Below, in pieces: positions 1-6,243 of a stretch of 9,037 bases of DNA (position 1 is the first letter of the stretch; the number at the start of each line of letters is the position of its first letter). The stretch is taken from positions 1 through 9,037 of the forward strand of contig DATKCJ010000038.1 of NCBI GenBank assembly GCA_035513275.1, written 5' to 3'. The position numbers were made by a program, and so were the translations under genes. Source of the stretch: DATKCJ01 sp035513275. Lineage in GTDB: Bacteria > Verrucomicrobiota > Verrucomicrobiia > Opitutales > Opitutaceae. Below the pieces are notes generated by a model that was given only the letters and a program-made list of their open reading frames with translations, was not told the origin of the DNA and did not search any database.

Positions 1-126
1 AAACGTGGCGTCGTAGGCAGCGAGTGTTTCCTCGGAGTCCCAATAATCGCCGCCGGTCGATGCCTCGCCGATGAACCGGTCACGCAGCCGCGTGAGCCGC
101 TCCTGAAGTTCGCGCGGGAAGCTCAT
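1..126 (-). CDS. N-terminus of an unidentified protein, partial (runs off left edge)
   Basis: An ATG at 126-124 opens a frame that stays open for 42 codons to the left edge. It begins MSFPRELQERLTRLRDRFIG and later contains a GGDYWDSEETLAAYDATF segment. The start overlaps the stop of the methyltransferase upstream by four bases (ATGA), which supports both the start and the operon. The N-terminus looks like a basic amphipathic helix followed by an acidic, tryptophan-containing stretch. The opening and the neighbour bring to mind the Rsm22-type/class I methyltransferases sometimes found beside such genes, but too little is visible to confirm this, so no function is assigned. The product must be completed from the flanking sequence. 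Confidence 0.7.
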   Translation of the reverse strand, partial: MSFPRELQERLTRLRDRFIGEASTGGDYWDSEETLAAYDATF

Positions 127-1310
127 GCGGGGGATTTGAAAATTCCGAGATGCTCTGCGAACCGCTGGCGGGTTATCCCGAAGTGCGCGAGGATCGCCGT
201 GGCCTCGGCGCGAGCGACCGCGGATCGGTCGGGATTCGGCGGCTCGATCTTCACTCCGGTGATCATCGTGTTCTTCGCGGTGTGCTCGGTGGAGATGAAT
301 TCAAAGACCTGCGTCCGGTAGCCCGATGCCTCGAGCAGACGCGCGCGCACTGCGTCGGTCACGAGCTCGGCCATGCGCTCGCGTTGGATGCCGTCGCGCA
401 AGAGCGGTTCGAGATCCGCGGGAGCCTTCAACTGCGGCCGCACCTCCTTCTGGCAGCACGGCGCAGACACGATCACGCGCGCGCCGGTTGTCACGGCATG
501 GAAGAGCGCGTCGTCCGTCGCGGTGTCGCACGCGTGGAGCGCGATGACGATTTCCGAAGGCGGAACAGCGACCGCGCCGATTTCGCCCGCGATGAAGGTC
601 AGTCCGGCGCAACCGTGAACAGTCGCGGCGTTGTTGCAGAGTTCGACGAGTTCCGCGCGTGCTTCGATGCCAACCACAGTGGCCTCGATGCCGAGGTTGA
701 GTTTCAAGTGGTGCCAGACGCCGAACGTCAGGTAGCCCTTGCCCGAGCCCATATCGACGATGTGCAGCGGACCGTGCTCGCGCAGTCCGGCCTCGGCGAC
801 AAGCCGGTCGACGATCTCAACAAACTTTTCGAGCTGCCGGTATTTCCCCTGCATCGACTCGAGGATCGCGCCGTCTGAGGTCGCTAGTCCCAGCGCGTGC
901 ATCCACGGAGCGTTTGCCGGTGTGATGCGACGAAGCTTCGGGCGATCGTGGGGTTTCACCTTCACCTCGGCGGCTACGGCGGCAGGCCCGCGCGTGAGGC
1001 GGCCTTCGCCCTTCTTGTTGAACTCGAACTGCGGCGTGCCTTGCGGAGTGAAGAGGTGCGCGGAGAAAAGCGATGTGCCGAGCGCGGCCTCGACCTCGGC
1101 AAGAACGTGCGCGAGGTCGCCATGCTTGGTGATGTCGCGCGTCGCGTGCGTGTAGAGCAGTTGAAACCTGCCTGTGCCCGGTTCGATGGTGAGCTTCTTC
1201 AGGCTGGAAGCCCCTCGAGGCTTGCCGAGCACGAGCCGGCGGAAAGTGCCCTGGGAAAGGGCGGCCCTTACAAGGGCAAGGAATTCGGCACGCGGCTCGG
1301 AGACAGTCAT
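123..1310 (-). CDS. SAM-dependent methyltransferase, Methyltransf_32-like
   Basis: This 395-residue protein has a class I SAM-binding fold in its second half. The glycine-rich motif I is IVDMGSGKGYL at residues 184-194. It is followed by an acidic strand end (GIEARAE, 214-220), then ALHACDTATDDAL (257-269), APCCQKE (283-289) and EHTAKN (342-347). The ALHACD, CCQKE and TAKN combination is typical of the family that includes METTL25/GSTCD-like proteins (PF13679), for which RNA or protein substrates are suspected but bacterial targets are not defined. Residues 1-130 form a separate N-terminal domain, with a TPQFEFNKKG segment at about 89-100 and a basic linker (KPHDRPKLRRI, 119-129), possibly for substrate binding. 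The start is the ATG at 1310-1308; no clear Shine-Dalgarno precedes it. Its stop overlaps the start of the next gene, so the two are probably translated together. The family call is firm and the substrate unknown. Confidence 0.85.
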   Translation of the reverse strand: MTVSEPRAEFLALVRAALSQGTFRRLVLGKPRGASSLKKLTIEPGTGRFQLLYTHATRDITKHGDLAHVLAEVEAALGTSLFSAHLFTPQGTPQFEFNKKGEGRLTRGPAAVAAEVKVKPHDRPKLRRITPANAPWMHALGLATSDGAILESMQGKYRQLEKFVEIVDRLVAEAGLREHGPLHIVDMGSGKGYLTFGVWHHLKLNLGIEATVVGIEARAELVELCNNAATVHGCAGLTFIAGEIGAVAVPPSEIVIALHACDTATDDALFHAVTTGARVIVSAPCCQKEVRPQLKAPADLEPLLRDGIQRERMAELVTDAVRARLLEASGYRTQVFEFISTEHTAKNTMITGVKIEPPNPDRSAVARAEATAILAHFGITRQRFAEHLGIFKSPA

Positions 1311-1357
1311 CCGGCGATTGTGGGCCGATGAGTGCCACGAGCAAGGGAGGGATTGGG

Positions 1358-1478
1358 CGGAGTCGCACTCCGATGTAGCCCGCCGCGTGAGCGGCGGGAC
1401 AGGGGGTGGCCAGAATTTCTGTTGTGGGTCGGGCTTTACGCCCGACGATGATCCCTGTCTTTCCAGACAGGGCTACAT
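1358..1478. repeat. Composite REP-like element of four hairpins with 9-base inverted ends
   Basis: Four perfect hairpins lie in a row. They are CGGAGT/ACTCCG (1358-1372, 3-base loop), CCCGCCGC/GCGGCGGG (1379-1398, loop GTGA), GTCGGGC/GCCCGAC (1428-1446, loop TTTAC) and CCCTGTCT/AGACAGGG (1453-1472, loop TTCC). The last three are enclosed by an inverted repeat, ATGTAGCCC (1373-1381) and GGGCTACAT (1470-1478). Each outer arm carries GTAG directly 5' of its hairpin, reading inward from either end. This is the layout of a pair of REP sequences in opposite orientation (a BIME-like unit). No target-site duplication is visible at the ends. None of the hairpins has a U-tract, so they do not look like standard intrinsic terminators. 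Confidence 0.7.
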
Positions 1479-1503
1479 ACAGAAACCGCGTGCCCCGCCG
1501 GGC

Positions 1504-1532
1504 TTGACGGCTATGCGCCGAACTCCACGATT
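1504..1532 (+). promoter_or_regulatory. Possible tRNA-Gly promoter
   Basis: A TTGACG box at 1504-1509 matches the sigma-70 -35 consensus at five of six positions and lies about 45 bases before the tRNA. The best -10 at suitable spacing is weak (CACGAT at 1526-1531, 16-base spacer, three of six matches). The position would suit the tRNA gene at 1554, but the weak -10 keeps this tentative. Confidence 0.25.
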
Positions 1533-1553
1533 GGCGCGTTCTTCCCAAGGCAC

Positions 1554-1627
1554 GCGGGCATAGTTCATCGGTAGAATGCGAGCTTCCCAAGCTTGAGAGG
1601 AGGGTTCGATTCCCTCTGCCCGCACCA
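1554..1627 (+). tRNA. tRNA-Gly (anticodon CCC)
   Basis: A full cloverleaf can be drawn. The acceptor stem GCGGGCA (1554-1560) pairs with TGCCCGC (1617-1623). The D stem is GTTC/GAAT (1563-1566 and 1574-1577, one G-U pair). The anticodon stem CGAGC/GCTTG (1579-1583 and 1591-1595) holds the seven-base loop TTCCCAA, giving anticodon CCC at 1586-1588. A four-base variable region follows, then T stem GAGGG/CCCTC around loop TTCGATT (1605-1611). The discriminator is A1624 and CCA is encoded at 1625-1627. The body is 71 bases plus CCA, normal for a bacterial glycine tRNA. It reads GGG codons. The hairpin at 1634-1652 begins seven bases after the CCA. It is a stand-alone gene with no second tRNA in the window. 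Confidence 0.95.
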
Positions 1628-1633
1628 GCCTTC

Positions 1634-1730
1634 GCTTTCCGATTCGGAAAGCTACGGCTCGGCGAGCCATGCTTCGCTTCACGTCAATGAAGGCGAAGCA
1701 TGCCCTCCGGAGCCTCGGCGAAGGAGGGCA
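1634..1730. repeat. Run of palindromic repeats directly behind tRNA-Gly
   Basis: Four hairpins are packed into about 97 bases. GCTTTCCG/CGGAAAGC encloses loop ATT (1634-1652). GGCTC/GAGCC spans 1656-1668. ATGCTTCGC (1669-1677) pairs with GCGAAGCAT (1693-1701), with an inner TTCA/TGAA extension and one bulged G at 1692. TGCCCTCC (1701-1708) pairs with GGAGGGCA (1723-1730). On the minus strand, GTAG (1655-1652) runs into the first hairpin, as in the other REP-like units of this window. There is no U-tract, so a simple terminator is unlikely, although the stems could stop exonucleases or shape the 3' end of the tRNA precursor. The following bases to 1768 hold a looser palindrome around AAGCTT (1742-1756) and no gene. 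Confidence 0.6.
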
Positions 1731-1768
1731 ACGAACAATGCTCCGGAAGCTTCGGATGGCACGCCAGC

Positions 1769-3682
1769 TTAAGGAACGAGCACTATCTTCGCGGCCCAGT
1801 CGTTGATAATCGACGGGTCGCCTGCTGGAAATTCAGGCGCGGCCAGCGAGCCGTCGGCGTCGGCGACCAGTTCGATTGGTTCGGCCCAGCCGCCGTCGCG
1901 CGGGTTGAACCAGATCCAGTGATAACGTCCGTTCGCCACAAGGCCCACGATCTGTGGGCGCAAGGCCTTGTTTTCGAAGTAGAGCAGCGCGAATGAGCGA
2001 TCCGCGGTGCGCATCATGAACGACCAGCCGTCGAGCCCGTCGTCGATCGCGCCGGGGATCGCGCGCGGGTTTAGGTCGGTCGAAGCGGTCGCGAGTTGCT
2101 GGTAGCGGGAGCCCTCGGACAGCACGAAGTCGCGCAGGTGCTGCATCTGCGCGCCGGACTTGTAGCGCAACGCGGTCGAGATATGCGGGCGCCAGCCCGC
2201 CGGTTCGCCGGTGCTTGTGACGTCATAGGCGGCGGTGCCGTGCACGTGCCCGGCGAGTCCGCCGGAGAGCACGGAGCCATACATCATCGCGCGCGAGAAA
2301 TAGTTGTCGCGGTCCGAGTCGGGCTCGGGTGTCTCGCCGCCGGGCCGGTTGATGGAGTGGTTCCAGCCGGTGTAGTAAGGCTCGAGGTTGGCGGCGGGGT
2401 AGGCGGGCGTGAGTGCGAAGATTTCCTCGAGCGACGCATAGATCGCATGATTGCGCGGCTTGTTGCCGACGGTGTGCATCGTGAGCCACGGGGAACTCTC
2501 GCCATGGCCGAAGACCTTGAAGGTCGAGCTGTCGATCAGCGCGGTGAACGGCTGCCCGAACGGCATCGGGCCGTCCGTGCGCCAGTGCTGCGTGAGCGCC
2601 GCGTTGAACTCGTCGCCGGTGAGCGAGTAGTCCTTCGGGATCCAGTCGAGGTGGATGCCGCTGAAGATGATGTTGAACGCACCATAGCGCGCCACGAGGT
2701 ATCGGACGAAGCGCGCGTAGGACGTGTTGAAATCGAAGTAGGCTTTCCACGACGGGCCGTGATCGCGTCGCACCGTCTCGAGAAACGGCACGAAGCCCTC
2801 GTCGGCGAGGTGAAGCATTTTTCGATCGAGGCTTCGGAAATACGCGGGGTTGATCCGGTCGAAGTTGGCGAGGCCGTCGTCGCGGCCCGGCATCATCTCG
2901 AACGGACGGTTGCCGTGCTCGTCGTGCATGTCCTTCGCGGTGGTGGTGGCGCCGTCGTCGGTCGTGATCTTCGCGCCGGGCGCCCACGTGCCGAACTTCT
3001 CCCACGCATTGCGCAGGAAGATGCCGTCCTTGTTTGCGAATGTCGCACCGCGTGCGTCGGCATCCCAGTTCGGAAACGCTGCGATGAAGCTGACCGAGTT
3101 GTAGCCCTGCCGCTTCCGCCACGCGACCGCCTCCTCGAAACTGATCCCCGGACCGGGCACATAATCGCCAGACGCGGGCGTGCCGCGCGATGGCAGCCGC
3201 CATGTCGACGCAGCGAGCCACGTGTCGCCGATCATGAAGAACGGCGTGCCGTCGGCGTAGACGAGCGCGCGGCCGTTCGGCGACGTGCGCACGAAGCCGC
3301 GGCGGTTTGGATTTTCCGCGATGGCTCCGGCGCTCCACGCCACGGCACGCAGCACACCGGTGCCACCGTTCAGGCCGGAATCATCGGGCTGGTTCGAGCC
3401 GGCGCGCCAGCGCCACTCGCCGGGAGCGGTCGCCACGAACCGGATGCGGAAAATCCTGCCGCCGTCCCAGAATCCGTAAACGCGCCGCGCAAAGTCCGGG
3501 CCTTCCAAATCGATCCAGCAGTCAACCTCGACGTAGGGATTCGCATACTCTCGCGACGACTCGAGGATGATCTCCTGCGTTTCCCACACATGGGCTTCGC
3601 CGGAAACGAGCGCGGCGGATGCAGCACACGGAATGGCAGTGGCGAACAGGAATGCGAAGATACGGGGAAGGGGCGACAGCAT
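1769..3682 (-). CDS. Secreted DUF5060/DUF4038 apiosidase-like glycoside hydrolase
   Basis: I start this at the ATG at 3682-3680 (637 residues), because it opens a clear signal peptide: a basic start, a hydrophobic core IFAFLFATAI and a likely cleavage after ASA (about residue 23). The frame is open further upstream, but that stretch is arginine-rich and lacks this logic. Residues about 27-115 match the DUF5060 beta-sandwich (SGEAHVWETQEI, PGEWRWRAGS). Residues about 126-525 match the DUF4038/apiosidase-like (beta/alpha)8 barrel (RRGFVRTSPNGR, PFFMIGDTWLA, INRPGGETPEPDSDRDNYF, GLAGHVHGT). Residues about 535-637 resemble the C-terminal beta domain often called collagen-binding. Known relatives cut plant or algal polysaccharide side chains; the substrate here is not known. 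E434 in NLEPYYTGW (432-440) is a candidate catalytic acid. In the barrel strand where many relatives have a GGE-type motif, this one has FSGIHLDW (340-347). It diverges from the small membrane-protein gene 88 bases away. Confidence 0.85.
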   Translation of the reverse strand: MLSPLPRIFAFLFATAIPCAASAALVSGEAHVWETQEIILESSREYANPYVEVDCWIDLEGPDFARRVYGFWDGGRIFRIRFVATAPGEWRWRAGSNQPDDSGLNGGTGVLRAVAWSAGAIAENPNRRGFVRTSPNGRALVYADGTPFFMIGDTWLAASTWRLPSRGTPASGDYVPGPGISFEEAVAWRKRQGYNSVSFIAAFPNWDADARGATFANKDGIFLRNAWEKFGTWAPGAKITTDDGATTTAKDMHDEHGNRPFEMMPGRDDGLANFDRINPAYFRSLDRKMLHLADEGFVPFLETVRRDHGPSWKAYFDFNTSYARFVRYLVARYGAFNIIFSGIHLDWIPKDYSLTGDEFNAALTQHWRTDGPMPFGQPFTALIDSSTFKVFGHGESSPWLTMHTVGNKPRNHAIYASLEEIFALTPAYPAANLEPYYTGWNHSINRPGGETPEPDSDRDNYFSRAMMYGSVLSGGLAGHVHGTAAYDVTSTGEPAGWRPHISTALRYKSGAQMQHLRDFVLSEGSRYQQLATASTDLNPRAIPGAIDDGLDGWSFMMRTADRSFALLYFENKALRPQIVGLVANGRYHWIWFNPRDGGWAEPIELVADADGSLAAPEFPAGDPSIINDWAAKIVLVP

Positions 3683-3770
3683 CGCGCGATTCTCGACCCG
3701 GCAACACGCCGCTGCAAGTGCGCACGAGCGCCGGCTTGAACTCGCGCGCTCGCTCCGCAACCTCGTGCCA

Positions 3771-4145
3771 ATGCAGAACGCACCGCCGCGCCGCCGGGTT
3801 CGCCTCGGGATCGTGCTCGGCATCCTGTTTCTCTTCGCGCAAGGCGCTGCGTTTGTGTGGGCGAAGTTTGTTCCCACGCGCTATTTCTGCTGGGCGCCCT
3901 ACGACCAGCACACGTTCTACACGATCACGGTCTCGCACCGCGGCCGCGAGTTGAGCGAACTCGATATCTTCACGCGATACGGCATCCCGGCCCGCGGGCA
4001 CAATTCCCGCAGTCACGCCGAGGTGCTCAACCTGGTCCACCAATACGAGACCACCTACGGCGCGGGTGAAGTATTCACGCCGACCGTGCGCTACGTCGTG
4101 AACGGACATCCCGAGCGCACCTGGACCTTCGCACGAACGCCATGA
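3771..4145 (+). CDS. Small membrane-anchored protein of unknown function, partner of HTTM gene
   Basis: I choose the ATG at 3771, giving 124 residues. It puts a short basic stretch (PPRRRVR) directly before the single hydrophobic helix (about residues 11-32, LGIVLGILFLFAQGAAFVW). The longer open frame to 3567 overlaps the opposing hydrolase gene and looks non-coding. The topology is probably N-in, with about 90 residues outside the membrane. The outer part has a conserved look: RYFCWAPYDQHTFYTITV (38-54), RGRELSELDIFTRYG (57-71), a QYETTYG segment (91-97) and a beta-rich end RYVVNG...TWTF (107-120). I recognise no named domain. Its stop overlaps the ATG of the HTTM gene (ATGA), which implies coupled translation and a shared task. 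No Shine-Dalgarno or convincing promoter is visible in the 88-base divergent spacer (3683-3770). Confidence 0.75.
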   Translation: MQNAPPRRRVRLGIVLGILFLFAQGAAFVWAKFVPTRYFCWAPYDQHTFYTITVSHRGRELSELDIFTRYGIPARGHNSRSHAEVLNLVHQYETTYGAGEVFTPTVRYVVNGHPERTWTFARTP

Positions 4146-5236
4146 ATCCACCGCGGATCCCGCTGCTACAGGTGACGGGTGCCGACATGTATCCGTCGAC
4201 CCTGCTCGCGGCGAAGCTTCTCTGGCTCGTCCTCTTTTTCCACGGCGCTTTGTTCGCGATGGAGGTGCCGTTCCTGCCGCTGTTCAGGCCGCTCGATGCG
4301 CTGCAGCCTCACGTTGTCGCCGTCTCGTTTGCGCTGCAGGCCGTGTTTTTTGCAGGAGGTGTGGCTCTGCTCTTCAACGTTCGTCCGCGCATCGCGTGCG
4401 CCGCGATCGGAATTGCGATCCTTTTGCTCTTGCTCGGTAACCGGACGACCTACCGGAACCACATCTTCATCTGCGCGTGCGCCTTTCTCCTCGGCGCGGC
4501 ACATGATCGCGACGAGCGTCCCTGGCTGCTCGTGTGGCAGGTGGCGATGCTCTACGTGTTCTCGGGACTCAACAAACTCTGGGAGGCCGACTGGCGCGAC
4601 GGGCAGTTCTTCGACGCGTGGCTTGGCAGTTGGGTAGGATGGTATCAATGGGGAGCGGCCCGGTTCACGCCTGGTGTGTTCGGCGCGATCCTTGCGTGGG
4701 GCACGATCGCGTTCGAGGTCTGCCTCGGCATCACGTTTCTGTTCCAGCGTGCCCGACCGGTTGCGATCTGGCTGGCCGCGGGATTTCACATCGGGCTCTT
4801 CGTGTTGCTCAGTGGCGCGACATTCGGATTCTTCCTGCACAGTGCGATGGTGCTGCTCGTGGCATTCGTGCCGTGGGACCCTGCAGGTGTGGAACTGCGC
4901 GTGCCGGCGCGGTGGATGCGCCTTGTGCGGGCGGCCCTGCCCTGGGCGGATCACGATCGGCACATCGACGTGGGAGAATCGTGCGACGGACGCGTGACGT
5001 TGCGCGTGAACGGCGTCGGCGAGATGACGGGCCTTCCGGCGCTGCGAGGCGTCGTGAACAGGCTGCCCGTCGTGTGGATCGGATTTGTCGGCGCGGTGCT
5101 TGTGGTGCCGTGGTATTTGCCCGTGAGCATCGTCAACGCCGTGCTCGCGGTCGCGTTGGTCATTTGTTGGATCGCATACTTTCCTCACAGAACTCCCGCG
5201 CCACTGTGCGAAATGGGCGCGACCGTCGCGACGTGA
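4142..5236 (+). CDS. HTTM-domain (vitamin K gamma-carboxylase-like) membrane protein
   Basis: This 364-residue polytopic protein has about ten hydrophobic segments (roughly 20-40, 57-79, 83-100, 106-120, 128-144, 176-202, 206-224, 228-244, 309-324, 327-347). Two stretches identify the HTTM family: YRNHIFICACAFLLG (104-118) and QVAMLYVFSGLNKLWEADW (133-151). They align well with the GGCX segments NNHSYLYGLL and VYFIAGVKKLDADW. H107 and K145 therefore correspond to the histidine and the base lysine known to matter for vitamin K-dependent carboxylation. Bacterial HTTM proteins are mostly of unknown activity, and no carboxylation substrate is implied. Residues about 245-308 form a soluble loop, followed by two more helices, a tail unlike the usual HTTM end. 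The start at 4142 overlaps the small upstream gene; M16 at 4187 is an alternative start. The gene ends 11 bases before the convergent phosphatase gene, with no terminator visible. Confidence 0.85.
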   Translation: MNPPRIPLLQVTGADMYPSTLLAAKLLWLVLFFHGALFAMEVPFLPLFRPLDALQPHVVAVSFALQAVFFAGGVALLFNVRPRIACAAIGIAILLLLLGNRTTYRNHIFICACAFLLGAAHDRDERPWLLVWQVAMLYVFSGLNKLWEADWRDGQFFDAWLGSWVGWYQWGAARFTPGVFGAILAWGTIAFEVCLGITFLFQRARPVAIWLAAGFHIGLFVLLSGATFGFFLHSAMVLLVAFVPWDPAGVELRVPARWMRLVRAALPWADHDRHIDVGESCDGRVTLRVNGVGEMTGLPALRGVVNRLPVVWIGFVGAVLVVPWYLPVSIVNAVLAVALVICWIAYFPHRTPAPLCEMGATVAT

Positions 5237-5247
5237 GCTGTGCCGCC

Positions 5248-6168
5248 TCAATCCGGCGATGCCGCTCGCACTGAGTTCCACTCGGCTCGGACCTTCTCGA
5301 ACTCCGCGGCGAACTCCGGATTCGCGTGGAGCCTCGCGACGAACTGTTGGGCGAACACGCGGCCGGACTCGGAATCGCTAGGATAGTGGACGCCGATGAT
5401 CTCGCGCGAGTGTGCGATGTCCCGGGCGTCCTTGAGGAAGATGTCGGAAAACTCCGGCGCCAGTTCGGAGTAAAGGAGCGCGAGGATGTGCGAGAACGAA
5501 GCGTGGCCGCTCGGGAACGCCGCCCAGTTGGTCTCCTGCAAGTTCTTGATCCGGGAATCGAGCACGACGGGCCGCACACGCGAGTATTTGAACTTGAGCG
5601 CCCAGACGTGGTAGCTCGCATCTCGCCACACGCGATGTAATAGCGCCGAGGTGAGCGGCAGGCTGTCGGCGTTGAGCCATGTGCCGACGGAGCGGCCGAC
5701 ATAGTAGAGATTGGCCCGATAGGCGTCGTAGAGCTCGTCGCCTGGCTTCGTGCTCGTGCTGTAGCCCCAAGGCGCGAAGTAGAGTGCGCGCCCGGCTTCC
5801 GCATCGGTGCGCTGTGCCTGAAGCCGCAGCAGAAAATCGAGTTCGGCGCGCGTTTGTGCGGAACTGCTTGCTGGCATCGCAGGCAGGAGGAATTCATCGA
5901 GCGGCACGCGGATGAACTCCTCACGCGGCGCGGTGCGAAGTCGCTCTATGGACGCGGGGTTGTTCTCGAAGCGAAACGCATCGACCTCGAGGTTGTCGGA
6001 CGCCGGTTCGGGACCAAGCGCTTGGAGTTTCGCGTAGTGACCGCGGGCCGGGGTGAGCTCGCCGAGCGGTTCGGCATCGGCGGCAGGAGTCACTGCGAGA
6101 AACGCGATCGCGAGGATCGCGGATAACCACAGTCGGGAGTGGGGCAGGGCGAATGGGATGAGGTGCAT
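5248..6168 (-). CDS. Secreted class A acid phosphatase, PAP2 family
   Basis: I prefer the ATG at 6168-6166 (306 residues) over a TTG ten codons upstream, because it leaves a normal signal peptide: MHLIPFALPHSRLW, hydrophobic core, probable cleavage after ADA at about residue 32. The three-part phosphatase signature of the PAP2/vanadium haloperoxidase superfamily is complete. K-x6-RP is at 192-200 (KFKYSRVRP), PSGH at 219-222 and SR-x5-H-x3-D at 254-265 (S254, R255, H261, D265). These residues bind phosphate, with H261 the expected nucleophile and H222 the general acid. The length and the lack of membrane helices beyond the signal fit soluble periplasmic PhoN/PhoC-type enzymes, which hydrolyse broad phosphomonoesters. 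Residues 40-130 are the helical N-terminal part usual in the class. The gene is tandem with dxs (75-base gap) but functionally unrelated, and no SD is evident. Confidence 0.9.
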   Translation of the reverse strand: MHLIPFALPHSRLWLSAILAIAFLAVTPAADAEPLGELTPARGHYAKLQALGPEPASDNLEVDAFRFENNPASIERLRTAPREEFIRVPLDEFLLPAMPASSSAQTRAELDFLLRLQAQRTDAEAGRALYFAPWGYSTSTKPGDELYDAYRANLYYVGRSVGTWLNADSLPLTSALLHRVWRDASYHVWALKFKYSRVRPVVLDSRIKNLQETNWAAFPSGHASFSHILALLYSELAPEFSDIFLKDARDIAHSREIIGVHYPSDSESGRVFAQQFVARLHANPEFAAEFEKVRAEWNSVRAASPD

Positions 6169-6243
6169 TTCACCCGTGCGGACGGATGAACTTCCCAAAA
6201 GACGCAGAAACGCGCGAAGTGAACGATCAGTCGGTCTGCTCGA

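Noticed and set aside
1541..1591. Nine-base word CTTCCCAAG at 1541-1549 and again at 1583-1591 in the tRNA anticodon arm
   Set aside because: It could suggest an attachment site or a partial tRNA duplication, but the match does not extend on either side and there is no integrase. Probably chance.
1473..1682. Small minus-strand frame with a RAEGIEPSSQAWEARILP-like product
   Set aside because: This is the well-known false protein produced by translating the antisense of tRNA-Gly. The cloverleaf at 1554-1627 explains it.
1358..1730. CRISPR array or intrinsic terminators in the tRNA region
   Set aside because: The stems differ in sequence and spacing, so they are not CRISPR repeats, and none is followed by a run of T on either strand as a standard terminator would be.
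2096..3739. Open plus-strand frame of 547 codons opposite the DUF4038 hydrolase
   Set aside because: The minus strand encodes a full signal peptide and three recognisable domains. The plus-strand product has no motif and a biased composition.
3567..3770. Longer N-terminus for the small membrane protein, starting at 3567
   Set aside because: It would overlap the signal-peptide end of the opposing hydrolase gene, adds a low-complexity stretch before the helix and gives no better start signal than ATG 3771.
6169..6198. TTG start ten codons upstream for the phosphatase
   Set aside because: ATG at 6168 gives a normal-length signal peptide. The TTG adds polar residues before it and has no better ribosome-binding site.
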